In this document: positions 26,387-37,939 of the stretch, piece by piece
Position numbering within the stretch: the first letter of the stretch is position 1
Layout: each line of letters opens with the position of its first letter
Assembly (NCBI GenBank): GCA_023634235.1
Contig: JAMKCF010000051.1
Location: 584,773 to 648,772, forward strand
DNA: 64,000 nucleotides
Source of the DNA: Pisaster brevispinus
Lineage: Eukaryota; Echinodermata; Asteroidea; Forcipulatida; Asteriidae
Direction: 5' to 3'
The notes under the pieces: model-generated
Database searches by the model: none
What the model saw: the letters and a program-made list of their open reading frames with translations, nothing else
What the model was told of the DNA's origin: nothing
Translations under genes and position numbers: made by a program

Positions 26387-29041
26387 TTGACCTGGCTCTG
26401 CCTTAGGTATCCCTGCATCCGAAAATTTAACTTTTACGGCCGCTGCGGGCAGGCTTCACACCGGAAAAGACCGACAAGCGGGGACACTACAAACCCCCCG
26501 CAAAACATCTTTAACGCGTTTTTGCTGTCAAAGAGACAAAAACCAAATAAGGATGGTCAAATCACCCTCAAGGCAATATTGGATCTGCACAAATTTGATA
26601 CCACCGTAAAGCCCGTCTCAAGGGCTCTCTCTCCCGTGAATTTGGGCTCGCTGGCGATTCTGTAGGCGAGGCTAGCGGCCCGGATGTTAGGCCTACCCCT
26701 AACAGATATTGAAAAAACCCAGGTGCCGGCTGCGAAGCAAGTCTTGCCTGCCGGGGCAATGGCCTGAAAAAAATTCGAGGTGAGTTTGGGAATAACTCCC
26801 GATCTAGGAGGGCTAGAGAGATGAATTTATGACCTGGCTCTGCCTTAGGTATCCCTGCATCCGAAAATTTGACTTTTACGGCCGCTGCGGGCAGGCTTCA
26901 CACCGGAAAAGACCGACAAGCGGGGACACTACAAACCCCCCGCAAAACATCTTAAACGCGTTTTTACTGTCAAAGAGACAAAAACCAAATAAGGATGGTC
27001 AAATCACCCTCAAGGCAATATCAGATCTGCACAAATTTAATACCACCGTAAAGCCCGTCTCAAGGGCTCTCTCTCCCGTGAATTTGGGCTTGCTGGCGAT
27101 TCTGTAGGCGAGGCTAGCGGCCCGGATGTTAGGCCTACCCCTAACAGCAATTGAAGAAAACCCAGGGGCCGGCTGCGAAGCAAGTCTTGCCGGCCGGGGC
27201 AATGGCCTGAAAAAAATTCGAGGTGAGTTTGGGAATAACTCCCGATCTAGGAGGGCTAGAGAGATGAATTTTTGACCTGGCTCTGCCTTAGGCATCCCTG
27301 CATCCGAAAATTTGACTTTTACGGCCGCTGCGGGCAGGCTTCACACCGGAAAAGACCGACAAGCGGGGACACTACAAACCCCCCGCAAAACATCTTTAAC
27401 GCGTTTTTGCTGTCAAAGAGACAAAAACCAAATAAGGATGGTCAAATCACCCTCAAGGCAATATCGGATCTGCACAAATTTAATACCACCGTAAAGCCCG
27501 TCTCAAGGGCTCTCTCTCCCGTGAATTTGGGCTCGCTGGCGATTCTGTAGGCGAGGCTAGCGGCCCGGATGTTAGGCCTACCCCTAACAGATATTGAAAA
27601 AACCCAGGGGCCGGCTGCGAAGCAAGTCTTGCCGGCCGGGGCAATGGCCTGAAAAAAATTCGAGGTGAGTTTGGGAACAACTCCCGATCTAGGAGGGTTA
27701 GAGAGATGAATTTTTGACCTGGCTCTGCCTTAGGTATCCCTGCATCCGAAAATTTAACTTTTACGGCCGCTGCGGGCAGGCTTCACACCGGAAAAGACCG
27801 ACAAGCGGGGACACTACAAACCCCCCGCAAAACATCTTTAACGCGTTTTTGCTGTCGAAGAGACAAAAACCAAATAAGGATGGTCAAATCACCCTCAAGG
27901 CAATATCGGATCTGCACAAATTTAATACCAACGTAAAGCCTGTCTCAAGGGCTCTCTCTCAAGTGAATTTGGGCTCGCTGGCGATTCTGTAGGCGAGGCT
28001 AGCGGCCCGGATGTTAGGCCTACCCCTAACAGATATTGAAAAAACCCAGGGGCCGGCTGCGAAGCAAGTCTTGCCTGCCGGGGCAATGGCCTGAAAAAAA
28101 TTCGAGGTGAGTTTGGGAATAACTCCCGATCTAGGAGGGCTAGAGAGATGAATTTATGACCTGGCTCTGCCTTAGGTATCCCTGCATCCGAAAATTTGAC
28201 TTTTACGGCCGCTGCGGGCAGGCTTCACACCGGAAAAGACCGACAAGCGGGGACACTACAAACCCCCCGCAAAACATCTTAAACGCGTTTTTACTGTCAA
28301 AGAGACAAAAACCAAATAAGGATGGTCAAATCACCCTCAAGGCAATATCAGATCTGCACAAATTTAATACCACCGTAAAGCCCGTCTCAAGGGCTCTCTC
28401 TCCCGTGAATTTGGGCTCGCTGGCGATTCTGTAGGCGAGGCTAGCGGCCCGGATGTTAGGCCTACCCCTAACAGAAATTGAAGAAAACCCAGGGGCCGGC
28501 TGCGAAGCAAGTCTTGCCGGCCGGGGCAATGGCCTGAAAAAAATTCGAGGTGAGTTTGGGAATAACTCCCGATCTAGGAGGGCTAGAGAGATGAATTTTT
28601 TGACCTGGCTCTGCCTTAGGCATCCCTGCATCCGAAAATTTGACTTTTACGGCCGCTGCGGGCAGGCTTCACACCGGAAAAGACCGACAAGCGGGGACAC
28701 TACAAACCCCCCGCAAAACATCTTTAACGCGTTTTTGCTGTCAAAGAGACAAAAACCAAATAAGGATGGTCAAATCACCCTCAAGGCAATATCGGATCTG
28801 CACAAATTTAATACCACCGTAAAGCCCGTCTCAAGGGCTCTCTCTCTCGTGAATTTGGGCTCGCTGGCGATTCTGTAGGCGAGGCTAGCGGCCCGGATGT
28901 TAGGCCTACCCCTAACAGATATTGAAAAAACCCAGGGGCCGGCTGCGAAGCAAGTCTTGCCGGCCGGGGCAATGGCCTGAAAAACAATCGAGGTGAGTTT
29001 GGGAACAACTCCCGATCTAGGAGGGCTAGAGAGATGATTTT
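26387..29041 (+). repeat. Two tandem copies of a 1327-bp trimeric higher-order repeat
   Basis: Three distinct monomers repeat in order. The first has TTTAACTTTTACGG (26387 and 27714). The second has GATGAATTTATGACC, CTTAAACGCG and TATCAGATCTG (26829 and 28156). The third has CTTAGGCATCCCTGC (27272 and 28598). The offset is about 1327 bp in each case. The second copy has an extra T just before GACCTGG (near 28600), which by itself creates the longest reading frame in the array (28453-28878, 141 codons). That frame is an artefact of the indel, not a gene. Confidence 0.88.
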
Positions 29042-32000
29042 TTTGACCTGGCTCTGCCTTAGGTATCCCTGCATCCGAAAATTTGACTTTTACGGCCGCT
29101 GCGGGCAGGCTTCACACCGGAAAAGACCGACAAGTGGGGACACTACAAACCCCCCCCCCCCAAAACATCTTTAACGCGTTTTTGCTGTCAAAGAGACAAA
29201 CACCAAATAAGGATGGTCAAATCACCCTCAAGACAGTATCGGATCTGCACAAATTTAATACCGGCGTAAAGCCCGTCTCAAGGGTTCTCGTTCCCGTGAA
29301 TTTGGGCTCGCTGGCGATTCTGTAGGCGAGGCTAGCGACCCGGATGTAAGGCCTACCCCTAACAGATATTGAAAAAACCCAGGGGCCGGCTGCGAAGCAA
29401 GTCTTGCCGGCCGGGGCAATGGCCCGAAAAATATTCGAGGGGAGTTTGGGAATAACTGCCGATCTAGGAGGGCTAGAGAGATGAATTTTTGACCTTGCTC
29501 TGCCTTAGGTATCTCTGCATCCGAAAATTTGACTTTTACGGCCGCTGCGGGCAGGCTTCACACCGGAAAAGACCGACAAGCGGGGACACTACAAACCCCC
29601 CACAAAACATCTTTAACGCGTTTTTGCTGTAAAAGAGACAAAAACCAAATAAGGATGGTCAAATCACCCTCAAGGCAATATCGGATCTGCACAAATTTAA
29701 TACCACCGTAAAGCCCGTCTCAAGGGCTCACATTCCCGTGACTTTGGGCTCGCTGGCGATTCTGTAAGCGAGGCTACCGGCCCGGATGTTAGGCCTACCC
29801 CTAACAAATATTGAAAAAACCCAGGGGCCGTCTGTGAAGCAAGTCTTGCCGGCCGGGGCAATGGCCTGAAAAAAATTCGAGGTGAGTTTGGGAATAACTC
29901 CCGATCTAGGAGAGCTAGAGAGATGAATTTTTGACCTGGCTCTGCCTTAGGTATCCCTGCATCCGGAAATTATACTTTTACGGCCGCTGCGGGTAGGCTT
30001 CACACCGGAAAAGAGCGACAAGCGGGGATACTACAAACTTCCGCAAAACATCTTTAACGCGTTTTTGCTGTCGAAGAGACAAAAACCAAATAAGGATGGT
30101 CAAATCACCCTCAAGGCAATATCGGATCTGCACAAATTTAATACCACCGTAAAGCCCGTCTCAAGGGCTCTTTCTCCCGTGAATTTGGGCTCGTTGAGAT
30201 TCTGTAGGCGAGGCTAGCGGCCCGGATGTTAGGACTACCCCTAACAGATATTGAAAAAAAACCCAGGGGCCGGCTGCGAAGCAAGTCTTGCCGGCCGGGG
30301 CAATTCGAGGTGAGTTTGGGAATAACTCCCGATCTAGGAGGGCTAGAGAGATGAATTTTTGACCTGGCTCTGCCTTAGGTATCCCTGCATCCGAAAATTT
30401 GACTTTTACGGCCGCTGCGGGCAGGCTTCACACCGGAAAAGAGCGACAAGCGGGGATACTACAAACTTCCGCAAAACATCTTTAACGCGTTTTTGCTGTC
30501 GAAGAGACAAAAACCAAATAAGGATGGTCAAATCACCGTCAAGGCAATATCGGATCTGCAGAAATTTAATACCACCGTAAAGCCCGTCTCAAGGGCTCTT
30601 TCTCCCGTGAATTTGGGCTCGCTGAGATTCTGTAGGCGAGGCTAGCGGCCCGGATGTTAGGACTACCCCTAACAGATATTGAAAAAAAACCCAGGGGCCG
30701 GCTGCGAAGCAAGTCTTGCCGGCCGGGGCAATGGCCTGAAAAAAATTCGAGGTGAGTTTGGGAATAACTCCCGATCTAGGAGAGCTAGAGAGATGAATTT
30801 TTGACCTGGCTCTGCCTTAGGTATCCCTGCATCCGGAAATTATACTTTTACGGCCGCTGCGGGCAGGCTTCACACCGGAAAAGAGCGACAAGCGGGGATA
30901 CTACAAACTTCCGCAAAACATCTTTAACGCGTTTTTGCTGTCGAAGAGACAAAAACCAAATAAGGATGGTCAAATCACCCTCAAGGCAATATCGGATCTG
31001 CACAAATTTAATACCACCGTAAAGCCCGTCTCAAGGGCTCTTTCTCCCGTGAATTTGGGCTCGTTGAGATTCTGTAGGCGAGGCTAGCGGCCCGGATGTT
31101 AGGACTACCCCTAACAGATATTGAAAAAAAACCCAGGGGCCGGCTGCGAAGCAAGTCTTGCCGGCCGGGGCAATTCGAGGTGAGTTTGGGAATAACTCCC
31201 GATCTAGGAGGGCTAGAGAGATGAATTTTTGACCTGGCTCTGCCTTAGGTATCCCTGCATCCGAAAATTTGACTTTTACGGCCGCTGCGGGCAGGCTTCA
31301 CACCGGAAAAGAGCGACAAGCGGGGATACTACAAACTTCCGCAAAACATCTTTAACGCGTTTTTGCTGTCGAAGAGACAAAAACCAAATAAGGATGGTCA
31401 AATCACCGTCAAGGCAATATCGGATCTGCAGAAATTTAATACCACCGTAAAGCCCGTCTCAAGGGCTCTTTCTCCCGTGAATTTGGGCTCGCTGAGATTC
31501 TGTAGGCGAGGCTAGCGGCCCGGATGTTAGGACTACCCCTAACAGATATTGAAAAAAAACCCAGGGGCCGGCTGCGAAGCAAGTCTTGCCGGCCGGGGCA
31601 ATTCGAGGTGAGTTTGGGAATAACTCCCGATCTAGGAGGGCTAGAGAGATGAATTTTTGACCTGGCTCTGCCTTAGGTATCCCTGCATCCGAAAATTTGA
31701 CTTTTACGGCCGCTGCGGGCAGGCTTCACACCGGAAAAGACCGACAAGTGGGGACACTACAAACCCCCCGCAAAACATCTTTAACGCGTTTTTGCTGTCA
31801 AAGAGACAAACACCAAATAAGGATGGTCAAATCACCCTCAAGACAGTATCGGATCTGCACAAATTTAATACCGGCGTAAAGCCCGTCTCAAGGGCTCTTT
31901 CTCCCGTGAATTTGGGCTCGCTGAGATTCTGTAGGCGAGGCTAGCGGCCCGGATGTTAGGACTACCCCTAACAGATATTGAAAAAAAACCCAGGGGCCGG

Positions 32001-34988
32001 CTGCGAAGCAAGTCTTGCCGGCCGGGGCAATGGCCTGAAAAAAATTCGAGGTTAGTTTGGGAATAACTCCCGATCTAGGAGAGCTAGAGAGATGAATTTT
32101 TGACCTGGCTCTGCCTTAGGTATCCCTGCATCCGGAAATTATACTTTTACGGCCGCTGCGGGCAGGCTTCACACCGGAAAAGAGCGACAAGCGGGGATAC
32201 TACAAACTTCCGCAAAACATCTTTAACGCGTTTTTGCTGTCGAAGAGACAAAAACCAAATAAGGATGGTCAAATCACCCTCAAGGCAATATCGGATCTGC
32301 ACAAATTTGATACCACCGTAAAGCCCGTCTCAAGGGCTCTTTCTCCCGTGAATTTGGGCTCGTTGAGATTCTGTAGGCGAGGCTAGCGGCCCGGATGTTA
32401 GGACTACCCCTAACAGATATTGAAAAAAAACCCAGGGGCCGGCTGCGAAGCAAGTCTTGCCGGCCGGGGCAATTCGAGGTGAGTTTGGGAATAACTCCCG
32501 ATCTAGGAGGGCTAGAGAGATGAATTTTTGACCTGGCTCTGCCTTAGGTATCCCTGCATCCGAAAATTTGACTTTTACGGCCGCTGCGGGCAGGCTTCAC
32601 ACCGGAAAAGAGCGACAAGCGGGGATACTACAAACTTCCGCAAAACATCTTTAACGCGTTTTTGCTGTCGAAGAGACAAAAACCAAATAAGGATGGTCAA
32701 ATCACCGTCAAGGCAATATCGGATCTGCAGAAATTTAATACCACCGTAAAGCCCGTCTCAAGGGCTCTTTCTCCCGTGAATTTGGGCTCGCTGAGATTCT
32801 GTAGGCGAGGCTAGCGGCCCGGATGTTAGGACTACCCCTAACAGATATTGAAAAAAAACCCAGGGGCCGGCTGCGAAGCAAGTCTTGCCGGCCGGGGCAA
32901 TTCGAGGTGAGTTTGGGAATAACTCCCGATCTAGGAGGGCTAGAGAGATGAATTTTTGACCTGGCTCTGCCTTAGGTATCCCTGCATCCGAAAATTTGAC
33001 TTTTACGGCCGCTGCTGGCAGGCTTCACACCGGAAAAGACCGACAAGTGGGGACACTACAAACCCCCCGCAAAACATCTTTAACGCGTTTTTGCTGTCAA
33101 AGAGACAAACACCAAATAAGGATGGTCAAATCACCCTCAAGACAGTATCGGATCTGCACAAATTTAATACCGGCGTAAAGCCCGTCTCAAGGGCTCTCGT
33201 TCCCGTGAATTTGGGCTTGCTGGCGATTCTGTAGGCGAGGCTAGCGGCCCGGATGTAAGGCCTACCCCTAACAGATATTGAAAAAACCCAGGGGCCGGCT
33301 GCGAAGCAAGTCTTGCCGGCCGGGGCAATGGCCTGAAAAAAATTCGAGGTGAGTTTGGGAATAACTCCCGATCTAGGAGAGCTAGAGAGATGAATTTTTG
33401 ACCTGGCTCTGCCTTAGGTATCCCTGCATCCGAAAATTTGACTTTTACGGCCGCTGCGGGCAGGCTTCACACCGGAAAAGAGCGACAAGCGGGGATACTA
33501 CAAACTTCCGCAAAACATCTTTAACGCGTTTTTGCTGTCGAAGAGACAAAAACCAAATAAGGATGGTCAAATCACCCTCAAGGCAATATCGGATCTGCAC
33601 AAATTTAATACCACCGTAAAGCCCGTCTCAAGGGCTCTTTCTCCCGTGAATTTGGGCTCGCTGAGATTCTGTAGGCGAGGCTAGCGGCCCGGATGTTAGG
33701 ACTACCCCTAACAGATATTGAAAAAAAACCAGGGGCCGGCTGCGAAGCAAGTCTTGCCGGCCGGGGCAATTCGAGGTGAGTTTGGGAATAACTCCCGATC
33801 TAGGAGGGCTAGAAAGATGAATTTTTGACCTGGCTCTGCCTTAGGTATCCCTGCATCCGAAAATTTGACTTTTACGGCCGCTGCGGGCAGGCTTCACACC
33901 GGAAAAGACCGACAAGCGGGGACACTACAAACCCCCCGCAAAACATCTTTAACGCGTTTTTGCTGTCAAAGAGACAAACACCAAATAAGGATGGTCAAAT
34001 CACCCTCAAGACAGTATCGGATCTGCACAAATTTAATACCGGCGTAAAGCCCGTCTCAAGGGCTCTCGTTCCCGTGAATTTGGGCTCGCTGGCTATTCTG
34101 TAGGCGAGGCTAGCGGCCCGGATGTAAGGCCTACCCCTAACAGATATTGAAAAAACCCAGGGGCCGGCTGCGAAGCAAGTCTTGCCGGCCGGGGCAATGG
34201 CCCGAAAAATATTCGAGGGGAGTTTGGGATTAACTGCCGATCTAGGAGGGCTAGAGAGATGAATTTTTGACCTTGCTCTGCCTTAGGTATCTCTGCATCC
34301 GAAAATTTGACTTTTACGGCCGCTGCGGGCAGGCTTCACACCGGAAAAGACCGACAAGCGGGGACACTACAAACCCCCCACAAAACATCTTTAACGCGTT
34401 TTTGCTGTCAAAGAGACAAAAACCAAATAAGGATGGTCAAATCACCCTCAAGGCAATATCGGATCTGCACAAATTTAATACCACCGTAAAGCCCGTCTCA
34501 AGGGCTCACATTCCCGTGACTTTGGGCTCGCTGGCGATTCTGTAAGCGAGGCTACCGGCCCGGATGTTAGGCCTACCCCTAACAAATATTGAGAAAACCC
34601 AGGGGCCGTCTGTGAAGCAAGTCTTGCCGGCCGGGGCAATGGCCTGAAAAAAATTCGAGGTGAGTTTGGGAATAACTCCCGATCTAGGACAGCTAGAGAG
34701 ATGAATTTTTGACCTGGCTCTGCCTTAGGTATCCCCGCATCCGGAAATTATACTTTTACGGCCGCTGCGGGCAGGCTTCACACCGGAAAAGAGCGACAAG
34801 CGGGGATACTACAAACTTCCGCAAAACATCTTTAACGCGTTGTTGCTGTCGAAGAGACAAAAACCAAATAAGGATGGTCAAATTACCCTCTAGGCAATAT
34901 CGGAACTGTACAAATTTAATACCACCGTAAAGCCCGTCTCAAGGGCTCTCTCTCCCGTGAGTTTGGGCTTGCTGACGATTCTGTAGGC
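29042..34988 (+). repeat. Diverged right edge of array 1 with 428-bp monomers and a 1299-bp trimer
   Basis: Monomers here carry many private changes (CATCCGGAAATTATAC, GAGCGACAAGCGGGGATAC, CAAACTTCCGC, CTCGCTGAGATTC). Several lack 14 bp between GGGGCAAT and TCGAGG and are 427-428 bp long. A trimer beginning near 30801 recurs at 32100 (1299 bp). The pair at about 29042/29489 (GGATGTAAGG, then CACATTCCCGTGAC and CCGTCTGTGAAG) recurs at 33825/34267. A 12-C run replaces the usual CCCCCCGC at 29150-29161. Such decay toward single-copy DNA is typical of satellite edges, where homogenisation is weak. Confidence 0.85.
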
Positions 34989-36404
34989 CACGATTTTTTA
35001 TTTAAAGAAGCCAAATTCTTTGTTTTGCTTGATGCCTCTTTAACACCTTGCATTGAAGTGGTATAAAATGTCATTGTACTATATTAACAATTTTTTTAAT
35101 TGATGTTTCATATTTGTAATACGGAAAGAGAAGTGACAATATTTGGTGTAAAATAATTGTCATAGTATTTTGTTCGGTTTATCTGTTTATCTGTTTGCCG
35201 ACCAACCAGTTTACCGCCCTCTGTTGGCTGCAACCATTGTTAAGATGTTTTTTCCACACAAAGATTGCTCATTCGCACATGCTGGATCCTCTCGATTTGC
35301 AACGAACTGCCGAAAGATATTTGTAATATTTGTAATATTTCCATTGTACATAATTTCGAAGTTACTCTCAAAAATCACCTTTTCCAGATGTATTTCTTTA
35401 ATTCATAGTTTAGATTGATTTGGTTCATTACAAAAGCCTATTATTAGTAGTAATTATTATAATAAATATTATGCGAAAAATTACGATCACCCTTTGTTTT
35501 GTCTCAACGTGATTGTATGAATTGGACAGTGTTGTAAACATTGAAACTACTACGAGAAAACTTTTTTATTCAGTTCACTTGTAATCTGAAGAGTCCAGAT
35601 TTCAAAAGGGATGGGGGCACCCGGGGATATAGACACCAATTTTTACACCATTGTTTAATAAACAGTTAAAAATAAGTAAAAGACAATATCAAGACAGTTA
35701 AATAGCTATGCTTGAGTGTATGGGTGAGTACCGGTGTCCAACGAATGCAGAACTCGGAGATATCGCGTCCATGCACGTTCTTTTTCATAGACCAGGAAAT
35801 ATGTTTTGCGAATTTTAACAATGTTATCAATGCTCTATGCGGTCTTTTTAATTGCCGTAAAAAAAAAGATGCCTGTATGTTACTTAGCTAGTGGGGAAAA
35901 CCCCAAAACATAACAACAAAAACTGATTTTCAGAAACAACACCACAATACAAATTTCAAACGAGAACTTGCGTTTGAAACAAAGGGGTAGAGGAAAACGA
36001 GCCCCTCACTTAATGTTTTATTCTTCTTCTGAAAGTTTTTTATTTTTTCTTTATTACTCCTGCAAAGAAATTTTTAAGAACCTTTTTTTTTAACCAAGCT
36101 TTTTATGTTTATAGAAACACAATCAACTTTTACTTTTAAATAAAGCTCGTTTTTGTGTGTGGAATTTTTTTTGTGGTGTTAAAGTAAAATACGGATGGCG
36201 CTATTTTGTGAAGTTGGCAACATTTTATGAATTGTTGAAAAGACTGTGTAAGTCTCGCAACGACAAGGTCACCATTGAGCTACCGCGCACCTCTGAGCCA
36301 TCAGCTATGGGAGATTAACGTAAGTACAATTTTTGGGGGGATTTTTTTAATCCTGTCACATAACTTTGTTCAATCCCAAAACCTTGTTAGTGGCTTGTTT
36401 AAAA
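34989..36404. other. AT-rich single-copy DNA beside array 1, no gene seen
   Basis: Sequence after the array edge is AT-rich, with many short A/T runs and stop codons in all frames. It contains small direct repeats (TTATCTG twice near 35180, TTTGTAATA twice near 35322-35340) and an AACTAAC-rich low-complexity patch at about 36414-36440 that overlaps the proposed last exon. A CpG-containing patch at 36250-36310 ends in AACGTAAGT, a good splice donor on the plus strand, but it has no start codon with an open frame. No conserved coding or RNA feature was recognised. Confidence 0.6.
36017..36055 (-). terminator. Cluster of minus-strand polyadenylation signals
   Basis: TTTATT, the complement of AATAAA, occurs three times at 36017-36022, 36039-36044 and 36050-36055. 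They lie 350-390 bp beyond the stop codon of the proposed last exon of the minus-strand gene, a normal distance for a 3' UTR. In AT-rich DNA the hexamer is common, so this is supportive only. Confidence 0.25.
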
Positions 36405-36528
36405 TTAATTCAAAACTAACAAACTAACTAACAAACTAACATAATAAAACAAAATAAGTAAAATGAAAACAGGAAACTTCCATGATGATACAGGAGAAAT
36501 AAGAGGCTGAGGTGATTGGGATGTCTTC
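36405..36528 (-). CDS. Possible last exon of the minus-strand candidate gene
   Basis: On the minus strand the acceptor TTCAAACAG precedes an open frame that completes the split codon TG|G left by the upstream exon. It then runs 40 codons to TAA at 36405. The predicted tail begins KTSQSPQPLISPV and ends in a hydrophobic stretch (FPVFILLILFYYVSLL). Much of that stretch derives from an AACTAAC low-complexity run, so it could be chance. The polypyrimidine tract is weak. Other acceptors in the region either give an immediate stop (TG|A near 36746) or a short tail. This is the least certain of the three exons. Confidence 0.2.
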
Positions 36529-36943
36529 CTGTTTGAATGATAGAATATTATGACTAGTTACATGTACTTTTACAAGAGTTTACGCAAATCCATTTTTATA
36601 CCCAGTTGACATTTTGCACATTTGCATTGATTGACCTCACAATGGCGGCCAATGCAAGGGGTCAATACACTGATACCACAGACTACCACAAAGTGCCTAA
36701 TACCTTCCAGGCTAGAACCTGGTGCATGAGTTTCTTCTGTTTGTACAGCTAGCAATATTTAGAAACCCCAAAGTTTGTTTACTGGGATTTGGTCTCAACA
36801 GTCTCCTGTGCAACTTTGTGGCAAGAGCCAGTTGGGCAGGAGAGTATATTAAGAGTAATAGGGCGAAATGGTTCTTGTTTTCTCAGTTTGTAATACGTTA
36901 TAGAAATTTCAGGTTGATTTTACTTGAAAATACTTACACTCAC

Positions 36944-37035
36944 CAAACAACAATCTCCTTGGTCATCTGCTTTGGATGCATACCATATTGTTTCCAGATC
37001 TTCATAACTGTATTCCTTTCTCTACTTTCTGAAGT
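36944..37035 (-). CDS. Candidate internal exon of an unrecognised minus-strand gene
   Basis: Minus-strand reading shows a very strong acceptor (a long TTTG-rich tract, then TTTTTACAG), 92 bases of open frame, and a donor TTTG|GTGAGTG. In phase 0 it encodes 30 residues ending MKIWKQYGMHPKQMTKEIVV plus two bases of the next codon. The composition is protein-like and not repetitive. The other two frames contain stops. Phase 0 at its 5' side matches the phase at which the upstream start exon (39243-39175) ends. Without splicing the frame would close at TGA just past the donor. I do not recognise the protein family. Confidence 0.42.
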
Positions 37036-37039
37036 CTGT

Positions 37040-37071
37040 AAAAACAAACAAAACAAACAAACAAACAAACA
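37040..37071 (+). repeat. (AAAC)n microsatellite that doubles as a polypyrimidine tract
   Basis: About seven AAAC units, slightly interrupted, lie immediately next to the proposed acceptor at 37036. On the minus strand this reads (GTTT)n followed by TTTTTACAG, so the microsatellite would supply the pyrimidine-rich tract of the candidate internal exon. Confidence 0.85.
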
Positions 37072-37120
37072 CCACGTGGTTATGAAACAGTAACTCAGGC
37101 TTTATTCATCTATAGAACAA

Positions 37121-37576
37121 TTTACAATAACGACTCAATGGGTTTTATGTCAGTGCCTAGTCACTGGGCCAATAACATTCCTGTTATCTTTCTCAATTCC
37201 CAGGGGAGTATACAGCCCTGGGCTTCCTAGCCTTGTTTGGATGTTATTTGAAGTAACAGCTGGTTTAGTCAAAGTGTTATGTAATTTCATCTTCTTGATA
37301 CATTTTCCTCCTTCTCTGAGTTGAGGTTAGCTTCAATCTGTATTCATATGAAAGTTCTAGGAGGAGACAGGATGTTTGCTCTTTTACTGTGATTGTGAGA
37401 TGGAGGACAGCATTGTCAGCATTGGCCAAGTTTTTTATGCTGGTAAGCTGGCAGATTGTATAGCACCCTCTTTGATGTATACATGAGTAGCCCTGGAAAC
37501 TGAGAGAAATAACAAGAATGTTATTGGCCCAGTGATTAGGGCACCAGTGACATAAAGCACAATATGTTATTGTAAA
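37121..37576. mobile_element. Foldback (inverted-repeat) element, probably a non-autonomous DNA transposon
   Basis: The left arm (37121-37213) and the reverse complement of the right arm (37477-37576) align along almost their whole length. Shared blocks include TTTACAATAAC, TTTTATGTCA, TCACTGGGCCAATAACATTC and GTATAC, with scattered substitutions and small gaps. The arms start at TTTACA and end at TGTAAA and enclose about 263 bp with no coding capacity. This fits a decayed MITE-like or foldback element. No clear target-site duplication is seen, and the family is unknown to me. Confidence 0.7.
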
Positions 37577-37939
37577 TAACTACAATTTCAAATCAGCACA
37601 TAGCCTGGTGGATTTGCTCCCACTTCACAACTTGCTTGCTCTGCATTCAAATCTCTCTACACAATATTTTTCAGATATAAAATTTCTACTGCCTGTCTTT
37701 AAGTTTTAGCTTTGTACATTTAGCCAGCACTGGACATGCGCAGTTGATAGTTTTTGGACCATTATGTCAGACTTTAGTTCCCCGAAAACAAAAATCCTCC
37801 AAAACCGATAATCTGAAAAAGGAATAGGTAAAAAAAATCCATTTAAATTTCAGGGTAAAGTTTGAATAAACAGTGTTAGGCCTAATAGTTTGGGGATAAA
37901 AAGAAACCGCAACTACAGCTTGACAACAAAGAACAATGC

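Larger units (their letters stand above)
1..34988 (+). repeat. Satellite array 1, about 79 tandem monomers of about 442 bp
   Basis: A head-to-tail array fills the first 35 kb. The landmark GACCTGGCTCTGCCTTAGG recurs every 442 or 443 bp (for example 738, 1623, 2508, 3393 at dimer spacing) and every 427-428 bp in some right-end monomers. All monomers share one orientation. Most differ from neighbours by only a few substitutions in the left half and by many more near the right end. The unit length is not divisible by three and every frame is closed within each monomer, so the repeat is not protein coding. It begins before the window and ends inside a monomer, after CTGTAGGC at 34988. I do not recognise the family. 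It has no similarity that I can see to 5S rDNA, snRNA or tRNA genes. Confidence 0.98.

Noticed and set aside
28453..28878. 141-codon reading frame in array 1, the longest there
   Set aside because: It exists only because of one extra T just before GACCTGG that fuses two repeat shadow frames. Other copies of the monomer lack it.
736..34930. Dozens of 92-, 79-, 73- and 60-codon frames in array 1
   Set aside because: They are the same shadow frame in each monomer, mostly from a TTG start. The 442-bp period is not a multiple of three, and indels do not respect the frame.
1..34988. CRISPR array
   Set aside because: Units are 442 bp, contiguous and nearly identical throughout, with no short repeat-spacer structure, and the DNA is eukaryotic.
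35170..35418. 82-codon plus-strand frame in AT-rich DNA
   Set aside because: Low-complexity AT-rich sequence without a plausible start or any family resemblance.
36250..36310. Plus-strand first exon ending at AACGTAAGT
   Set aside because: The donor is good, but the only ATG in the CpG-containing patch is followed by a stop after two codons, and it overlaps the 3' region of the better supported minus-strand candidate.
36722..37093. 123-codon plus-strand frame
   Set aside because: It runs through the (AAAC)n microsatellite and antisense to the better candidate exon. The composition is not convincing and no domain is seen.
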